Origin: Lactarius indigo
Taxonomy: Eukaryota; Basidiomycota; Agaricomycetes; Russulales; Russulaceae
NCBI GenBank assembly: GCA_025766275.1
Contig: JAFKAC010000011.1
Coordinates: forward strand, 310,001 to 374,000
Direction: 5' to 3'
Length of the DNA: 64,000 bases
Under the pieces are notes generated by a model. It was not told the origin of the DNA and searched no databases. It was given only the letters and a program-made list of their open reading frames with translations. Of this stretch, positions 12,704-28,539 are shown piece after piece. A program made the position numbers and the translations under genes. Each line of letters starts with the position of its first letter. Position 1 is the stretch's first letter.

Positions 12704-12886
12704 GAATGTTGAACGGGACTTCGAATTGTGGTTGAGTGGTGCTGACAACTTGAACTTGAACAGTGACTGTGGCACGCGGGCAGCTGGAACCGTGAGATAC
12801 CATTGCCTTAACTGGATGTCTTGATAAGATTAAGATTAGATGCCATAGCCTGAGGGACCTACTCTGCTAGCAACCCATTCATCAAC
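12704..12886. promoter_or_regulatory. Compact divergent promoter, HMG protein / GNAT-Mss4
   Basis: Only 183 bp separate the ATG of the HMG-box gene (minus strand, 12703) from the ATG of the acetyltransferase-Mss4 gene (plus strand, 12887). Both 5' leaders and both core promoters must fit here. No clear TATA box was seen on either strand. Confidence 0.5.
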
Positions 12887-14115
12887 ATGGCATCGGCCAC
12901 ACTGCCTGAGGGTCTCTTCTTTGACCTTGTATCGGAGGAGGAGGTTAGCTCCGTTCATGCGCTGGAGGTGCAAGGCAAGGTTCCCCCTAAACTCACGCCA
13001 CCTTTTGGCTTACTTGGAGGTTCCTAGGCTTTCCGCCTGAGGAGGCAGCTACCATCGAGAAGTTGAGGTGGGCCGATAATGAGATACGTCCTTCCGAAAA
13101 TTCAATTTACACGTCACCCTTCTAGTTTCCGCCAGAAAAATGCCCAGGAGCTCTTCCTTGGTGCATTTGTGCCCCAGACCGATAGTGGGCGCACCCTCCT
13201 TGGTTATATGGACGGCGTGCTCTCATCTGAATCGACCCTCACTTCTGAGTCGATGTCTACCCACGAACCTGGTGCACGCACGGTGCTGGTCCACGGCGTT
13301 TGCGTGAGCCCCAACGTGCGCAGGCGTGGTATTGCCAATGCCCTACTCTCAGAATACCAACGGCGTCTAGCAGCCGCCGGTTCCTACGATCGTGTTCTCC
13401 TCATCACCCACGAAGACAAGGCATCCCTCTACGAGCGTGTAGGCTTCAAGTCGCGTGGTATTAGCAGCATAACCTTCGCCGGCACACCCTGGCTCGAGCT
13501 TGAATGGGTTGTGCCCGTTGCTACGATTGATTTCCAAGGCACGCCACAAGCAGAGATCACACCCAGGCTCCTCGAAGCCTTGCAAAATCAGAGTGCCCTA
13601 CCGCCGCCGAATGGCCAACTATTTTCGTCGTTTGAAAAAGACATTCTTTATGACTCTCAAACATTAAATCGCTTTGATTTGTTATGCGTAAATGAGCGCT
13701 GCGGAAGCGTCATCCTCAAACGTGGGGTAGCCGTTCTTCATGAACGTGAAAGCGTGCAGGTAAGAGTTTATACCCGGCCACAACTAGAGTACGAGAATGA
13801 ACCATCGGCGTAGTTGGAGCCTGCTGGCGCTAGTCATCCAGACCTCCCCGGCCTACCCCCTCCACCAGAAAAGACACAATGGTGGCTTGTGACTCCATCA
13901 CCCATGTTGTTCGAGAACATTGGCTTCTCTAACCCAGTGCACCTAGGTTTGTGTCCATTCCGAATCATAAGCCGTGTTTCTCATACCATAACGACCTAGA
14001 TAAGCCCCTGAAACTCCTTGCATGTGCGGAATGTGACCTTGGGCCCGTGGGTTGGTGCGAGCCTGGCGGGAATGAATTTTGGGTCGCTTGTCAACGCGTG
14101 CGGTATAGGACATAG
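12887..14115 (+). CDS. AANAT-like GNAT acetyltransferase fused to Mss4-like domain
   Basis: The N-terminal half is a GNAT N-acetyltransferase resembling arylalkylamine/polyamine N-acetyltransferases: FDLVSEEEVSSVHALEVQ, GFPPEEAATIEKLSFRQ, AQELFLGAF, and acetyl-CoA motif A VCVSPNVRRRGIANALL, then VLLITHEDKASLYERVGFK. The frame continues into an Mss4-like zinc fold: FDLLCVNERCGSVILK (CxxxxC pair) and LLACAECDLGPVGWCEPG (second CxxC pair), ending CQRVRYRT with TAG at 14113-14115. Four introns are required: a GC-AG intron at 12975-13027, one of about 58 nt ending near 13120, one near 13759-13812 and one near 13948-14000. About 335 residues. Each half looks complete; the fusion rests on reading through the third intron, or even through its short in-frame extension. 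Confidence 0.8.
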
Positions 14116-15074
14116 GACGCGATAACGGAATGTCCACTCTTTGAATAGACAAGTACGTCCGTAGGTGATATGCAACCCATTTGATTGTCCACAAGAGTCC
14201 ACATGGAACCGGATGCGAGTTCATTACCGCTGCCAAGAACTGCGCTGGGAAACTCGAAACCTCGGTTCGTCACGAAAACAGATAACTGCCTACAGGAACC
14301 CCCCTCCACTTGCCTTCGCAAGCTAATCAAAATCAGTACAGCGAAGTCCTGAACATGACAATGGAACAGATCACGACTACCGTAAATTCCATTTCAGATG
14401 TCACTCCCGCACATATTTGAAGTTTGTCTGCAACCCCCAAGACCTCGTATGAATTCTCCTACAAGCGCATTTGGGAATACGTACGGCCACTGCCTTGCCA
14501 CGATAAGATTCCGTAGCTGGACTAGGTCTTGGTGTAGACACCAATACCTGACTGAATCTTGAGCTGCAGGTGCCAAAAAACTGCCAGCGAAAAGCAGGGC
14601 TCATCCTCCCAGAGATGACAGTTTCATGGTTCGGTGCTAGAGGACAAGCAAGACCAATGCGCTGTGTGAATCTAGCAAGCGTGCGAACAAGTGAATCTCA
14701 CGCCCCGCAATAGTCGGGACGGCATACCATGCAGTGGGGCGCAGCCCATGTGTAGGACGGGTGAACGTGTAACACTGAATCCCGTTAACAGTACACAGCC
14801 GTGGCCCCCGCGAACTGCGAACGCCGTGTTTAACAACCAGATCGTTGTAATAGATGGCTTGCTTCACATTCGAGGCCCACGCGATATATAGAACTCTCTT
14901 AGAAAGCTCGAATCGGTATTTGAACGAACGTAGGTATACAAATTGCCTGGTAGTATGACCAAGCGACGATATGCACACGGGAGTGAATGCGGCATCACAG
15001 ACGCCGAATTGATAACCAGGCGCCTCTCATCAAGAGATGGGCCATGCGCCTAAACTTCTGCCTGCTTATCTATA
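14116..15074. other. Non-coding stretch, no supported gene
   Basis: Contains overlapping frames of 60-110 codons on both strands (for example on the minus strand at 14637-14978) but none matches a known family or gives a convincing spliced model. It separates the 3' ends of the GNAT-Mss4 gene (+) and the MARVEL-like gene (-). Confidence 0.45.
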
Positions 15075-16071
15075 TCAACGGGAAAACCGCAGAAAGTCTT
15101 CAATATTGCTCCCTATGGTCTCTGAACGCCCATGAGTTCCTCGAGGCTTGAAGCGAGAAAGTGGGGTGCGCCATATATGTTTTTGCCCTCTCTGGTGCTG
15201 CATCACCGAAAATCGTAGTGCCACGAGAGCCGCAACAAGGACTGCCAATGGATTGTGGCGTTGGACTTAAAAAAGGAAATAAGGCAATTACAACCGTTAC
15301 TCACGAACAACCCAATTCACCCAGACAAATGCCTTCAGAGCCTGCAGATCTCGGCACCATGACCTCACGTCAGGATAATCTATAGTGCATAAGTTGACGT
15401 AAATCGAGGTGTGTAGAAGTTTATACACACCAGTAGGAATCGTCGAGCAGTTCAACGGAATATGCCTCCAACGGGAAGTTGAGAAGGCATTGCACGCTAG
15501 AGGAACGATGATTGAGTTGAGACGCACGGATAGCGGTATTATGAGAAGAGCCGACCCAGCCAAAAGATACTGAGGATCAAAAGTACTGCAATTTCGAATG
15601 AGGGACGAGCGGTAGGTGAATTGTGCAAACCAACGTCCAATAAGAACCTGACAAGTACGATTTAATAAGAGCGCCAGGAGGGAATGTGGGCACACACGCA
15701 AGGACGGCGATACCAAAAGTGACGGCGGACAAAGCAAGAGGAAAGACATCGGCGACGTCTGTAAATCCAGGGTTAAGATCAGTCGTTGGACAATCGAATA
15801 TGGACACCTAACAGAAATAATCTTGAAAGTGGTTCACTCTGGCCGACAGAGCAAGTACTACGATGTTAAGAACGACAATCACACCTAACAATGGTTATTA
15901 TAGCCGTATGGTCAACCCTGAAGGAATGAAAACACCCACAATAGCCAAAGAGGACACTTCTGCCCACAGAATATAACATGGTCGACACAGTCAGACCTGG
16001 AACAGAAGAAAGGGAATAAGGATTGTATTGATTACAGTAACCTGGAAACCGGTGACGGTGTCATCGTCCAT
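15075..16071 (-). CDS. MARVEL-like tetraspan membrane protein
   Basis: Spliced by eye from small exons. A short start MDDDTVTG leads into TM1 VIVVLNIVVLALSARVNHF, TM2 VADVFPLALSAVTFGIAVLA, TM3 VLLILSIFWLACNAF, an extracellular Cys-containing loop with RSWCRDLQALKAF, and TM4 WVNWVVLLVAALVALRFSVM. A polar tail from QHQRGQKHIW ends at TGA, 15075-15077. The order of four helices, with a Cys-bearing loop followed by an ALKAFVWVNW-type helix, is characteristic of the many MARVEL-like proteins of basidiomycetes. The function is unknown; family members are membrane-organising tetraspans. The first intron (donor GTTTCC) is weak, so the true start could differ. Confidence 0.6.
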
Positions 16072-16929
16072 GGACAGGGACAACAACTAACTCCTATGAT
16101 AGGGTTAGAGGCGCACTTCCACATCATCGGCAATTGAGCAAAATAGCGTTTCGGCCTCGGTTGGTTGCAAGCGTCCATTAATAACACCGCGGGGAGTTTC
16201 CTTGTGACGCCAAAGCAAACAACCTACGTGGTGGAGGAGATCAGACAAAGGAGCGACTACGCGCGATCGTCACATTGTCGCCTTTGTGTTGCCCATAGCC
16301 ATATCACATCACTGAATGTCTCTTATATTTTCTCATGTATATCGACTACTGTGAGAATGAACTGCGGGAAATGTTGGTTGCTTTTTCTTGAAGAAAAATC
16401 TGGTCTAGCAATAAATTGCCCGAAAAAAACAAACGATGGTGTTGGTTTGGCGTAACATCTGGCAGAAAGTTGAGGATCCGGGGGAATAAGTCCTGTCTGG
16501 GAAGTACTGTAACTGACAAAGCTCTTCCTGTTCTTCCAGTCTCAGAACGAAATGTTGTGGCCGTAGCCATGGCCAGGGGATTTCGTACCATGCAGTAAGG
16601 GACCTCCTTCGCAGACTGTTGTGGGCTAACTTAATGACAGAGGAAAGACGACAGAGGTGGGTGATGTCTCACAGATGCATTCATTCTTACAGAGCAACAA
16701 ATAAGTCCGAATATGATCGTGACAAGTAGACTACCAAGTCCGGTGTCCAGAGCGAGCCAGTAGTTGGGCCGTAAGAAGGCGCATGATTGACAGCATCCGG
16801 AATCCACCGGAGGCAAAGAAGGTGATCCGAGTCAACTCCCCTTTACATCCGTAAATGGCATTGTTAGGTAAGCCGAGAGCATTTGTTTTTAACTGTCTGG
16901 ATCTTCACCGCGGCTCTTTTTACCTTATC
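16072..16929. other. Divergent intergenic region, MARVEL-like / NDE
   Basis: No supported gene; only short frames without similarity. It must contain the promoters of the MARVEL-like gene (to the left) and the NADH dehydrogenase gene (to the right). Confidence 0.45.
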
Positions 16930-19268
16930 ATGTCTTCTGGGCTTCGCGCGCTGCTAACATTAGACTTTCCACAGACCGCGTCGAGGTCCTTGAATCGCTC
17001 TTTGCCGAGGCAATTCACAGCAGGTGTCAGGCAAGGTCGGGTTGGTCGTAGACTGCTCTCTACTCCTTCGAGCATTTCAGTGAATTCGGTTTTCCTACTC
17101 CATTATCGTTGACACTAATTTCTAACTGCCTCTCGCTCTAGCAAACACAGACGCAGACCTCGACGCCGCCACCTCCACCGCCACCATACCCGGAGCTTTC
17201 CAGATGGCGCCGTGCCCTTCAAACTATTGGACGGGTCACCCTCATCACCATTGTGACTTCTGGAGGTGTCTTCTACTATGTCACTCAAAAGGACCGGAAT
17301 CCCGGTTCACAACTGCCACACGACCCTTCTAAGAAGAATATCGTCGTCGTCGGGAGCGGGTGGGGATCAACCGCATTTCTCAAGGGTCTAGATACCGCCG
17401 AGTATAACGTCACGGTTATCAGTCCTCGGAACTTCTTTCTCTTCACTCCTCTCTTACCAAGCGTTGCGGTTGGTACACTCGCCAGCAAATCTATTTTGCA
17501 ACGTAAGCTGTCGTTTCAGCTTTCCCAACTTCGAGTTCACGAGCAACCCAAGCAATCCGCTACATGACCCGGCACAAGGAGCGAAAAATTACTGTCATTG
17601 AAGCCGAGGCGAAATCCGTCGATGTATGTATCCACCGTCCTTCATGCTGTTACCATCCTCATCAGAACTATAGCCCATCGCGAAAACTATCACGTTCGCA
17701 GGTGCGGCGGGTTCTTCGTTCTCCGCTATACACCGTCTTACTCTAGTCGCGCAGATGAGACAGAAGTTCAAGGCGAGGTCTCCTCGACCACTATACCATT
17801 TGATTACCTCGTCTATGCGGTCGGTGCAGAGACTCAAACTTTCGGAATCCCTGGCGTCAAGGAGCACGCTTGCTTCATGAAGGAAATTCAAGACGCCGAG
17901 AGGGTAAGTCCGAATCTCTTTGAGTTCAATAGGAAGGGGGAGATTTTGACCGTGCTACCTAGTTCAAGCGCCGCTTTATGGACTGTACGTTGCAACAACA
18001 AGATGCATTGCTCACGAAGGTCTCACCATTCCATTAGGCGTCGAGTCTGCTGGCTTCCCTGGTCAGAGAGAAGAGGAGATCGAACGTTTGCTCCATATGG
18101 TAAGGTTGAGTAACAATAGGTCTCGCAATTAATGCTAATCGTTATAGGCTGTCGTTGGTGGAGGGCCAACGGGAATCGAAGTTAGGTCTGTTGTGCAGTA
18201 TTCTTTGCCATCTATTTTTTTTTTTAACTCTTTTCAAGTGGAGAGTTGCACGATTTCCTCGAAGTTAGGATTTTTCGTGCTCTTTCTTCACCACTCCCTT
18301 ACCCATTCTGCAGGATGACCTGAAATTTTGGTACCCCGAGCTTTCGAATAAGATCAAAATTACCCTCATCGAGGCCCTGCCTTCGGTGTTACCTATGTTT
18401 AGCAGGGAATTAATTGACTACACCGTATCAACCTTCAAGGAATCAAAGATCGACATCTTGACTGGAACGATGGTGAAAGAGATCAAGGACAAGAGTGTTG
18501 TCTTGCAGATGCCGGATAAGACTATCAAAGAAGTCCCAGTTGGCTTGGTCGTATGGGCTGGCGGAAACAAGGCACGAGACGTCTCGGTCGACCTCATGTC
18601 GCGCCTGCCTGATGCCCAGAAGAATAAACGTGGTATCACTGTTGACGGTAGGGCCTCTATCCCACGTTGGCAGACTGTTATCTGACTCATTTGAATTTGC
18701 CCGAGAAAGACCACCTTCGCATGGCAGGTTCAGACGGCACTATTTTCGCTCTTGGCGACTGCACCTCTTCGCAGTATGCGCCTACGGCACAAGTCGCCTC
18801 GCAGCAAGGGGCCTACCTTGCGCGCGTATTTAGACAATTTGCAAAGCGCGATGCCCTCCTCGAGCGGATTTCAGCTGCCAAGCAGGAAGGCACGAACACC
18901 GAGAATCTGGAGAAGCAACTTAATAAAGCCGAAAACCTGCGGCCGTTCCACTACTCGCACCAGGGCTCACTCGCGTATATTGGTTCGGAAAAGGCGATCG
19001 CGGACTTGGAGTTTTTCCATCACAAGGTGGGGCTCTCTCCCTTTCGCCGTGACCTGGTTCTAACACGTGCGTAGTTTGCCTCGGGAGGTGTCGCAACGTT
19101 CCTATTCTGGCGGAGTGCTTACTTGAGCACGCTCTTTTCCATGCGGAATCGCGTACTGGTCGCTACCGATTGGTTGAAAGTGAAACTGTTCGGACGGTGT
19201 GTTCCCACCGTGTGTTCGTTGTGATGTCCGACTGACGAGATGATGTCAGCGATCTGGTCCGTGACTGA
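16930..19268 (+). CDS. NDE1: External rotenone-insensitive NADH:ubiquinone oxidoreductase
   Basis: Type II (single-subunit) alternative NADH dehydrogenase of the inner mitochondrial membrane; it oxidises NADH without pumping protons. An Arg/Ser-rich presequence ([10 protein letters not shown]...) is followed by a TM-like stretch [17 protein letters not shown], the FAD Rossmann motif [38 protein letters not shown], then [17 protein letters not shown], the NADH-binding [11 protein letters not shown], a second FAD contact [20 protein letters not shown] and the C-terminal membrane anchor [19 protein letters not shown]. Around ten introns, about 600 residues. No EF-hand insertion is seen. An in-frame ATG at 16855 exists but would precede the Arg-rich presequence. 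Intron 18651-18710 (acceptor ...GAGAAAG) gives the family sequence [12 protein letters not shown]; a nearer acceptor would make an implausible 26-nt intron. Confidence 0.93.
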
Positions 19269-19602
19269 CACTACATGCGGAGATTTCAGATAGATGTGAC
19301 ATACTTCTGCTTTCCTCGAATGACTATAGACCTACATTAGAATTTACTTGGTATTAGGATGCAGTTCGGTATTCTGAATGCTATTTCCAGTTGGCTGTGT
19401 TAAGTCCGAGGATGATGGTCCCCTTGTTGCCCCGTTGCATCGTCCGATGTGTTACGTAGGAATGTCACGCCGTTCCAAGCGGGGCAGCGATCAAACCACT
19501 CCGATTCCCACGGGCGCTGCAGAGTATTTACTGAAGCATCGGAATGGCAAAGCAGTACTCATCTTTTAGAATCCATTCTCCTTACCCTTCTCTATCCTCA
19601 TT
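19269..19602. other. Intergenic region upstream of AROM
   Basis: A 334-bp gap between two genes on the plus strand. No coding similarity and no TATA box. It holds the NDE 3' region and the AROM promoter. Confidence 0.45.
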
Positions 19603-24709
<5,107 letters not shown>

Positions 24710-25458
24710 GACTTTTCTTCTTAGGTTTGGGGAGTGAGAGCCCAAGGTCGGGCCCAATGATGTAGAAATTAGAGGCGTCCTGAGCCGAGTGTAAAAAGTT
24801 AATCGAATCAATCAAGGGAGGGATGTTGTGAAAGTGAATTGTAGCGTGGGGCCGGACACGTTGTAGTATTGTACTGGCTTAGTAGTGTGAATACCAAAGG
24901 TCATGTTCTTGAATTCGTAGGAGAGATCGACATGCAAAGAGGTCATTGGGTGTCTCATCCCACGGGCCGGGTGGGCGGTTCTCTCGCTAGACCTAGTAGT
25001 CTATGACTTGAATACGGTTTGCCTTGGCAACTTAGACATTACATTTCCGGTTAATATACGGCACCTTTCGAACACAAGCACCATCTTGTGTTCCCCATGT
25101 CGTAACGAGCATGAGCAGCGGGTTCACACCAACTGTCGAGCAGTCATGGTAATGCAACCGCCGTGTCCGTGAGCTTTCGGCGTTGCAACAGGTCGGCCCA
25201 TCTGCAAATGCACGGGGGATCGCACGGTAACGCCCAATAAAGGATAACAACTATTGGAAGCGTACAGAGAACATCATAAAATACAAGATTAGCTCAAGTA
25301 ACGAGGGTGCGGGTAAAGAAGGGAAGGGGAAAGGGAGAGGGCAGGGGAGTGAAGGAACCGATCTATCAGTCCGCGTCAAAGACCTTCACTCTAAAAAAAA
25401 GTCCTGTCACTACTGATCAGTAGTGTCCTCTGCGAGATCTGCACGACCGGCTAGAAGT
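24710..25458. other. Convergent intergenic region, AROM / GH16
   Basis: Contains the 3' flanks of two genes that point toward each other. No supported gene. A purine-rich tract (GGGAAGGGGAAAGGGAGAGG type) lies at about 25320-25345. Confidence 0.45.
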
Positions 25459-27869
25459 TTAGCAGAGCTTCCACATGCGTACAGAGTCACTACACAAAGA
25501 GGTGGTGACGTCAGCCAGTGTAGTAGTAAGTTGTGCAGACAAGTTACGTACATTCTAAAGGCTAGATCGTCGTCGTTGCTCGGCCAGGTAGCACTCCAGG
25601 TACTCTGCTGGTTGGCAAAGTCTCGCATCGCAGAAGCCGATCCGTCGAACCAAGGCTTGTTGCCCAGCTTGTCAGGGAACCACCCACTCGTCCCGCCAGC
25701 AGCGAGATCGAGGATCAAATAGAACGCTAGGTAACTTTTGTGAACCCATTTCAGCCGTATAGCAGGATGGAACTCACGTTGGTCAAACGGCGCCGCATTG
25801 GTCGCGTTTTGGACCGTCGCGGTCGTCCACGGATTCGGCACGACAATTTCGGCAGCGGTGTTGTTGTGTGCGGTGAGGGGGAAATTCCCGCGCTTCCAAA
25901 AAAAGCCCCCGTTGGTTTGCTGCTTCTTGTCGACCTGAAGCTGGACCATGTTCTTGAGTCGCGAGTCGACGTAAATCTTGATGAAGTTTTCCGTCCACTC
26001 GAGGGTGTATGTGTGAAACTTCTGTGCATAGTTCGAGCGCTTGAGCGACTGCCAACCGAATAAACGCGCAGTGATGGCGGGAAGGGGACCCCAGGCCAAG
26101 GTTGAGCGGACAAAATTGTTGCCCTGTGCAGGATACGAAGGGCCATTTCCTCGCGCTTCCATGATCTGTAATTGCCTCAGCTGAGAAACATGCCAGTTAA
26201 GCTCTCAAGCAGTGGGACGCACATCAATCTCGCCGCTGAGGGGCCACGGTCCATATACCTGACTAAGAGGGGACATCCAGATCGCGGGCCAGAGCCAGTC
26301 GCCACGTGGAAGTTTCGCAACGACTTCGACTTTACCGAAGCGAATGCTGTAGCTGCCCTTAGTACTGAGGCGCGCACTCATAACCGGAGGGATGGTCGCG
26401 CCAGTCTTGGAATTCGAGGACGCGGAGCAAGCCGAGGCGTTGGACTTTAGGGTCGTGCAGCCCTGGAGTGTGTAATTACCTCCATTGAATATCTGGTCAG
26501 GGTTCGACAGGGCGTTCGAAGTCAAGGTCGGCTTGATATACAGCTGCCCGTTGCGCACAAACGAGTTATCAGATAGGGCGGTGGCCATTTCAAACTCGCC
26601 ATTCCTGCACCAGCAGATGATTCGGAGGTTAGAACCTCTAACGCCTTGCGAAGACGAGAATACGTACCCGAAGCCACTCATCTCGACGTCGCGTGTCCAG
26701 GTACCGCCATTGTCAACGTCAAAAGTGTCAAACGTGTCTTCCATAACAAGGCACAGCTGGCTGGAGTCGATCATTGTTTTTCCTGCGTCGTTGTATCCGA
26801 TCCAGCAGATGAGTCCAGAAGCGAAGACACCAACGACAAGCATAAGGAGAGTGATCCAACGGCTGGCCCGAGTGCGCCCATCTGGGCGCTGATCGAGCCA
26901 CGGTTTCTCTTCCTTTGTCAACTTTTCTGAGAGTAGTGTAGAGGGAAGTGGGGCCTTGGGGGGGAGTTCAGATGTGGTGTAGGGAGGAATGGTAGGAAGG
27001 GCAGTGTGGGAATGAGTCACGTGAGAAGGAGGGGACCATACAGACGAGGGTCGGGAAGCTGGGCTCAAGAATGGAGCACGGAAAGAAGCTGTACCAGAGT
27101 TGTTTGAAGGAATATGGGTCGAGCCAGAGGTAGATGTGTCACCATTGCGGTATGGTTGGGGCGTATTCCCTCGAGCCATGAAGGGGGGATAAGGAGGCTC
27201 AAGGTCGTGGTCTGCCCAAGAGCTACCGTCCGGACTGAGCCGAAGCATCGCGTGAGAGCCTTGTGAAGACGGTGATTGAGTAGCGCGTCGCGCAGGGGCG
27301 GGGGCTACTGCGCTGGAAGCTCCGTTGAGTGACTCCATTGAGGAGCGACCAGAACGGAACCCCGAGTTTGGGATGGGAAGGCCTGGATCTGGATTACCAC
27401 CATAGGCCTGGAATGGGAAATGAAAGGCAGAGGGTGGTGCCCGGGACGATCTCAGTGGGGGGGTCGCGTCTGGGGGTGGGGTATTGTCACGAGAAAAAGG
27501 AGTAAAGGGCATTTGAGTGGCCGAGGCGAGAGACTGGGAAGGAGAAAAAGGAGAGGCAGTAGGGGAAGTGTCCGACTCTGTGGAAGCGTTCTTGGAGTGA
27601 GTGTGGGTCGAAGGACTGACAGCACGAGTTGGGGGTGTTGGTGCACGTTCAGAGTCGGTCTCGTGCGAGACAGCCGACCACGAGCGTCTATCTGCTGCGA
27701 TTGTGACGAAAGACGGACGGGGGGGTGTCAAAGGAGAAGAAGAACGGGGAGAGGTTACAGCTAGCCTAGGGAATGGGGAGTTCAAGGAGAAGGACTCGGT
27801 GTCTGAGGGACCGGTTGTTGGAGGTGGGACGGTCGCACCTCTATGGCGCACACGGCGAGAGTGAGACAT
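25459..27869 (-). CDS. GH16 wall-glucan protein of the KRE6/SKN1 family
   Basis: A type II membrane protein needed for beta-1,6-glucan formation in the secretory pathway. About 270 cytosolic residues rich in Ser and Pro precede a single anchor WITLLMLVVGVFASGLICWI. The luminal GH16-like catalytic domain shows CLVMEDTFDTFD, MSARLSTKGSYSIRFGKVEV, AKLPRGDWLWPAIWMSP and the active-site segment SGEID-IMEARGNG, whose ExDxxE acids are split by an intron near 26166-26214. TYTLEWTENFIKIYVD, QPFYLILDLAAGGTSGWFPD and a final FRIDSVRMWKLC follow (stop 25459-25461). Four introns, about 730 residues. I chose the ATG at 27869 because the upstream in-frame ATG at 27893 adds only eight residues. Confidence 0.92.
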
Positions 27870-28539
27870 GGGGAGCTGGCACGAGCAATGCACATTTTGC
27901 CAGTTGCAATTATAACAGCTGAGGCAGCTTTGCTATGAATAACCCTGGACATCTGACACCCCCATATCTACCTGTATTGGCACCTCATTTCCTCAGTTGA
28001 CGTACTTACCTTGCCATGCCATGATTTCCCCGATCCACCGCCGGATAACGTCTCATACCTGATGGGACTGATTCTCCTAGGTGGTTGTGGCGGCGGCGTT
28101 GGTGGCATTGAGCAAGCGAGTTGTGGTTCACGGGATGACGTCGTCGTTCTGATTGTCTCAGTCTAGTCGTCACTTTTACGAAATGATTCAGAAAGCAATG
28201 CTCTTACCCTTCCTTTTCTCTGACGGTGTCGATGACGACCAAAATTGCCCACAATTTTCTGTTCTAACTCGGCGGTCCCGTGTAGTAATCGAACCACAGG
28301 TGGACGGCCAACCCCGCGCGGACCCCTGGGACCTGCCATTCATTATCAACAATGCACATATGCTATGATAGCGTGGAGCTCGCGAGGTTCCCTACGCCGT
28401 CTGCTCGTCTGGCGTAAAAGGGCCCTATCTTCAATGCGGGTTCACTCATTCGTTCCACCTTCTCTCCCCTACTCTCGGGCCTCCCCCCGCCCCCCGCTGG
28501 CTCACTCTTCGTACTACATCAGCGCCGCGGCTGGACGCT
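27870..28539. promoter_or_regulatory. Divergent promoter region, GH16 / GT2 synthase
   Basis: A 670-bp gap between two genes of wall polysaccharide metabolism transcribed away from each other, so shared control is possible. The right end is pyrimidine-rich (CCTTCTCTCCCCTACTCTC type, near 28461-28495), as is common just upstream of fungal start sites. No TATA box was recognised. Confidence 0.4.

Noticed and set aside
14637..14978. A 113-codon minus-strand frame as a separate gene.
   Set aside because: No similarity, no hydrophobic or motif pattern, and no splice partners on either side.
18651..18676. A 26-nt intron in the NADH dehydrogenase gene (GTAGGG...GGCAG) giving [10 protein letters not shown].
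   Set aside because: Too short for the spliceosome; using the AAAG acceptor at about 18710 gives a 60-nt intron and restores the family sequence [12 protein letters not shown].
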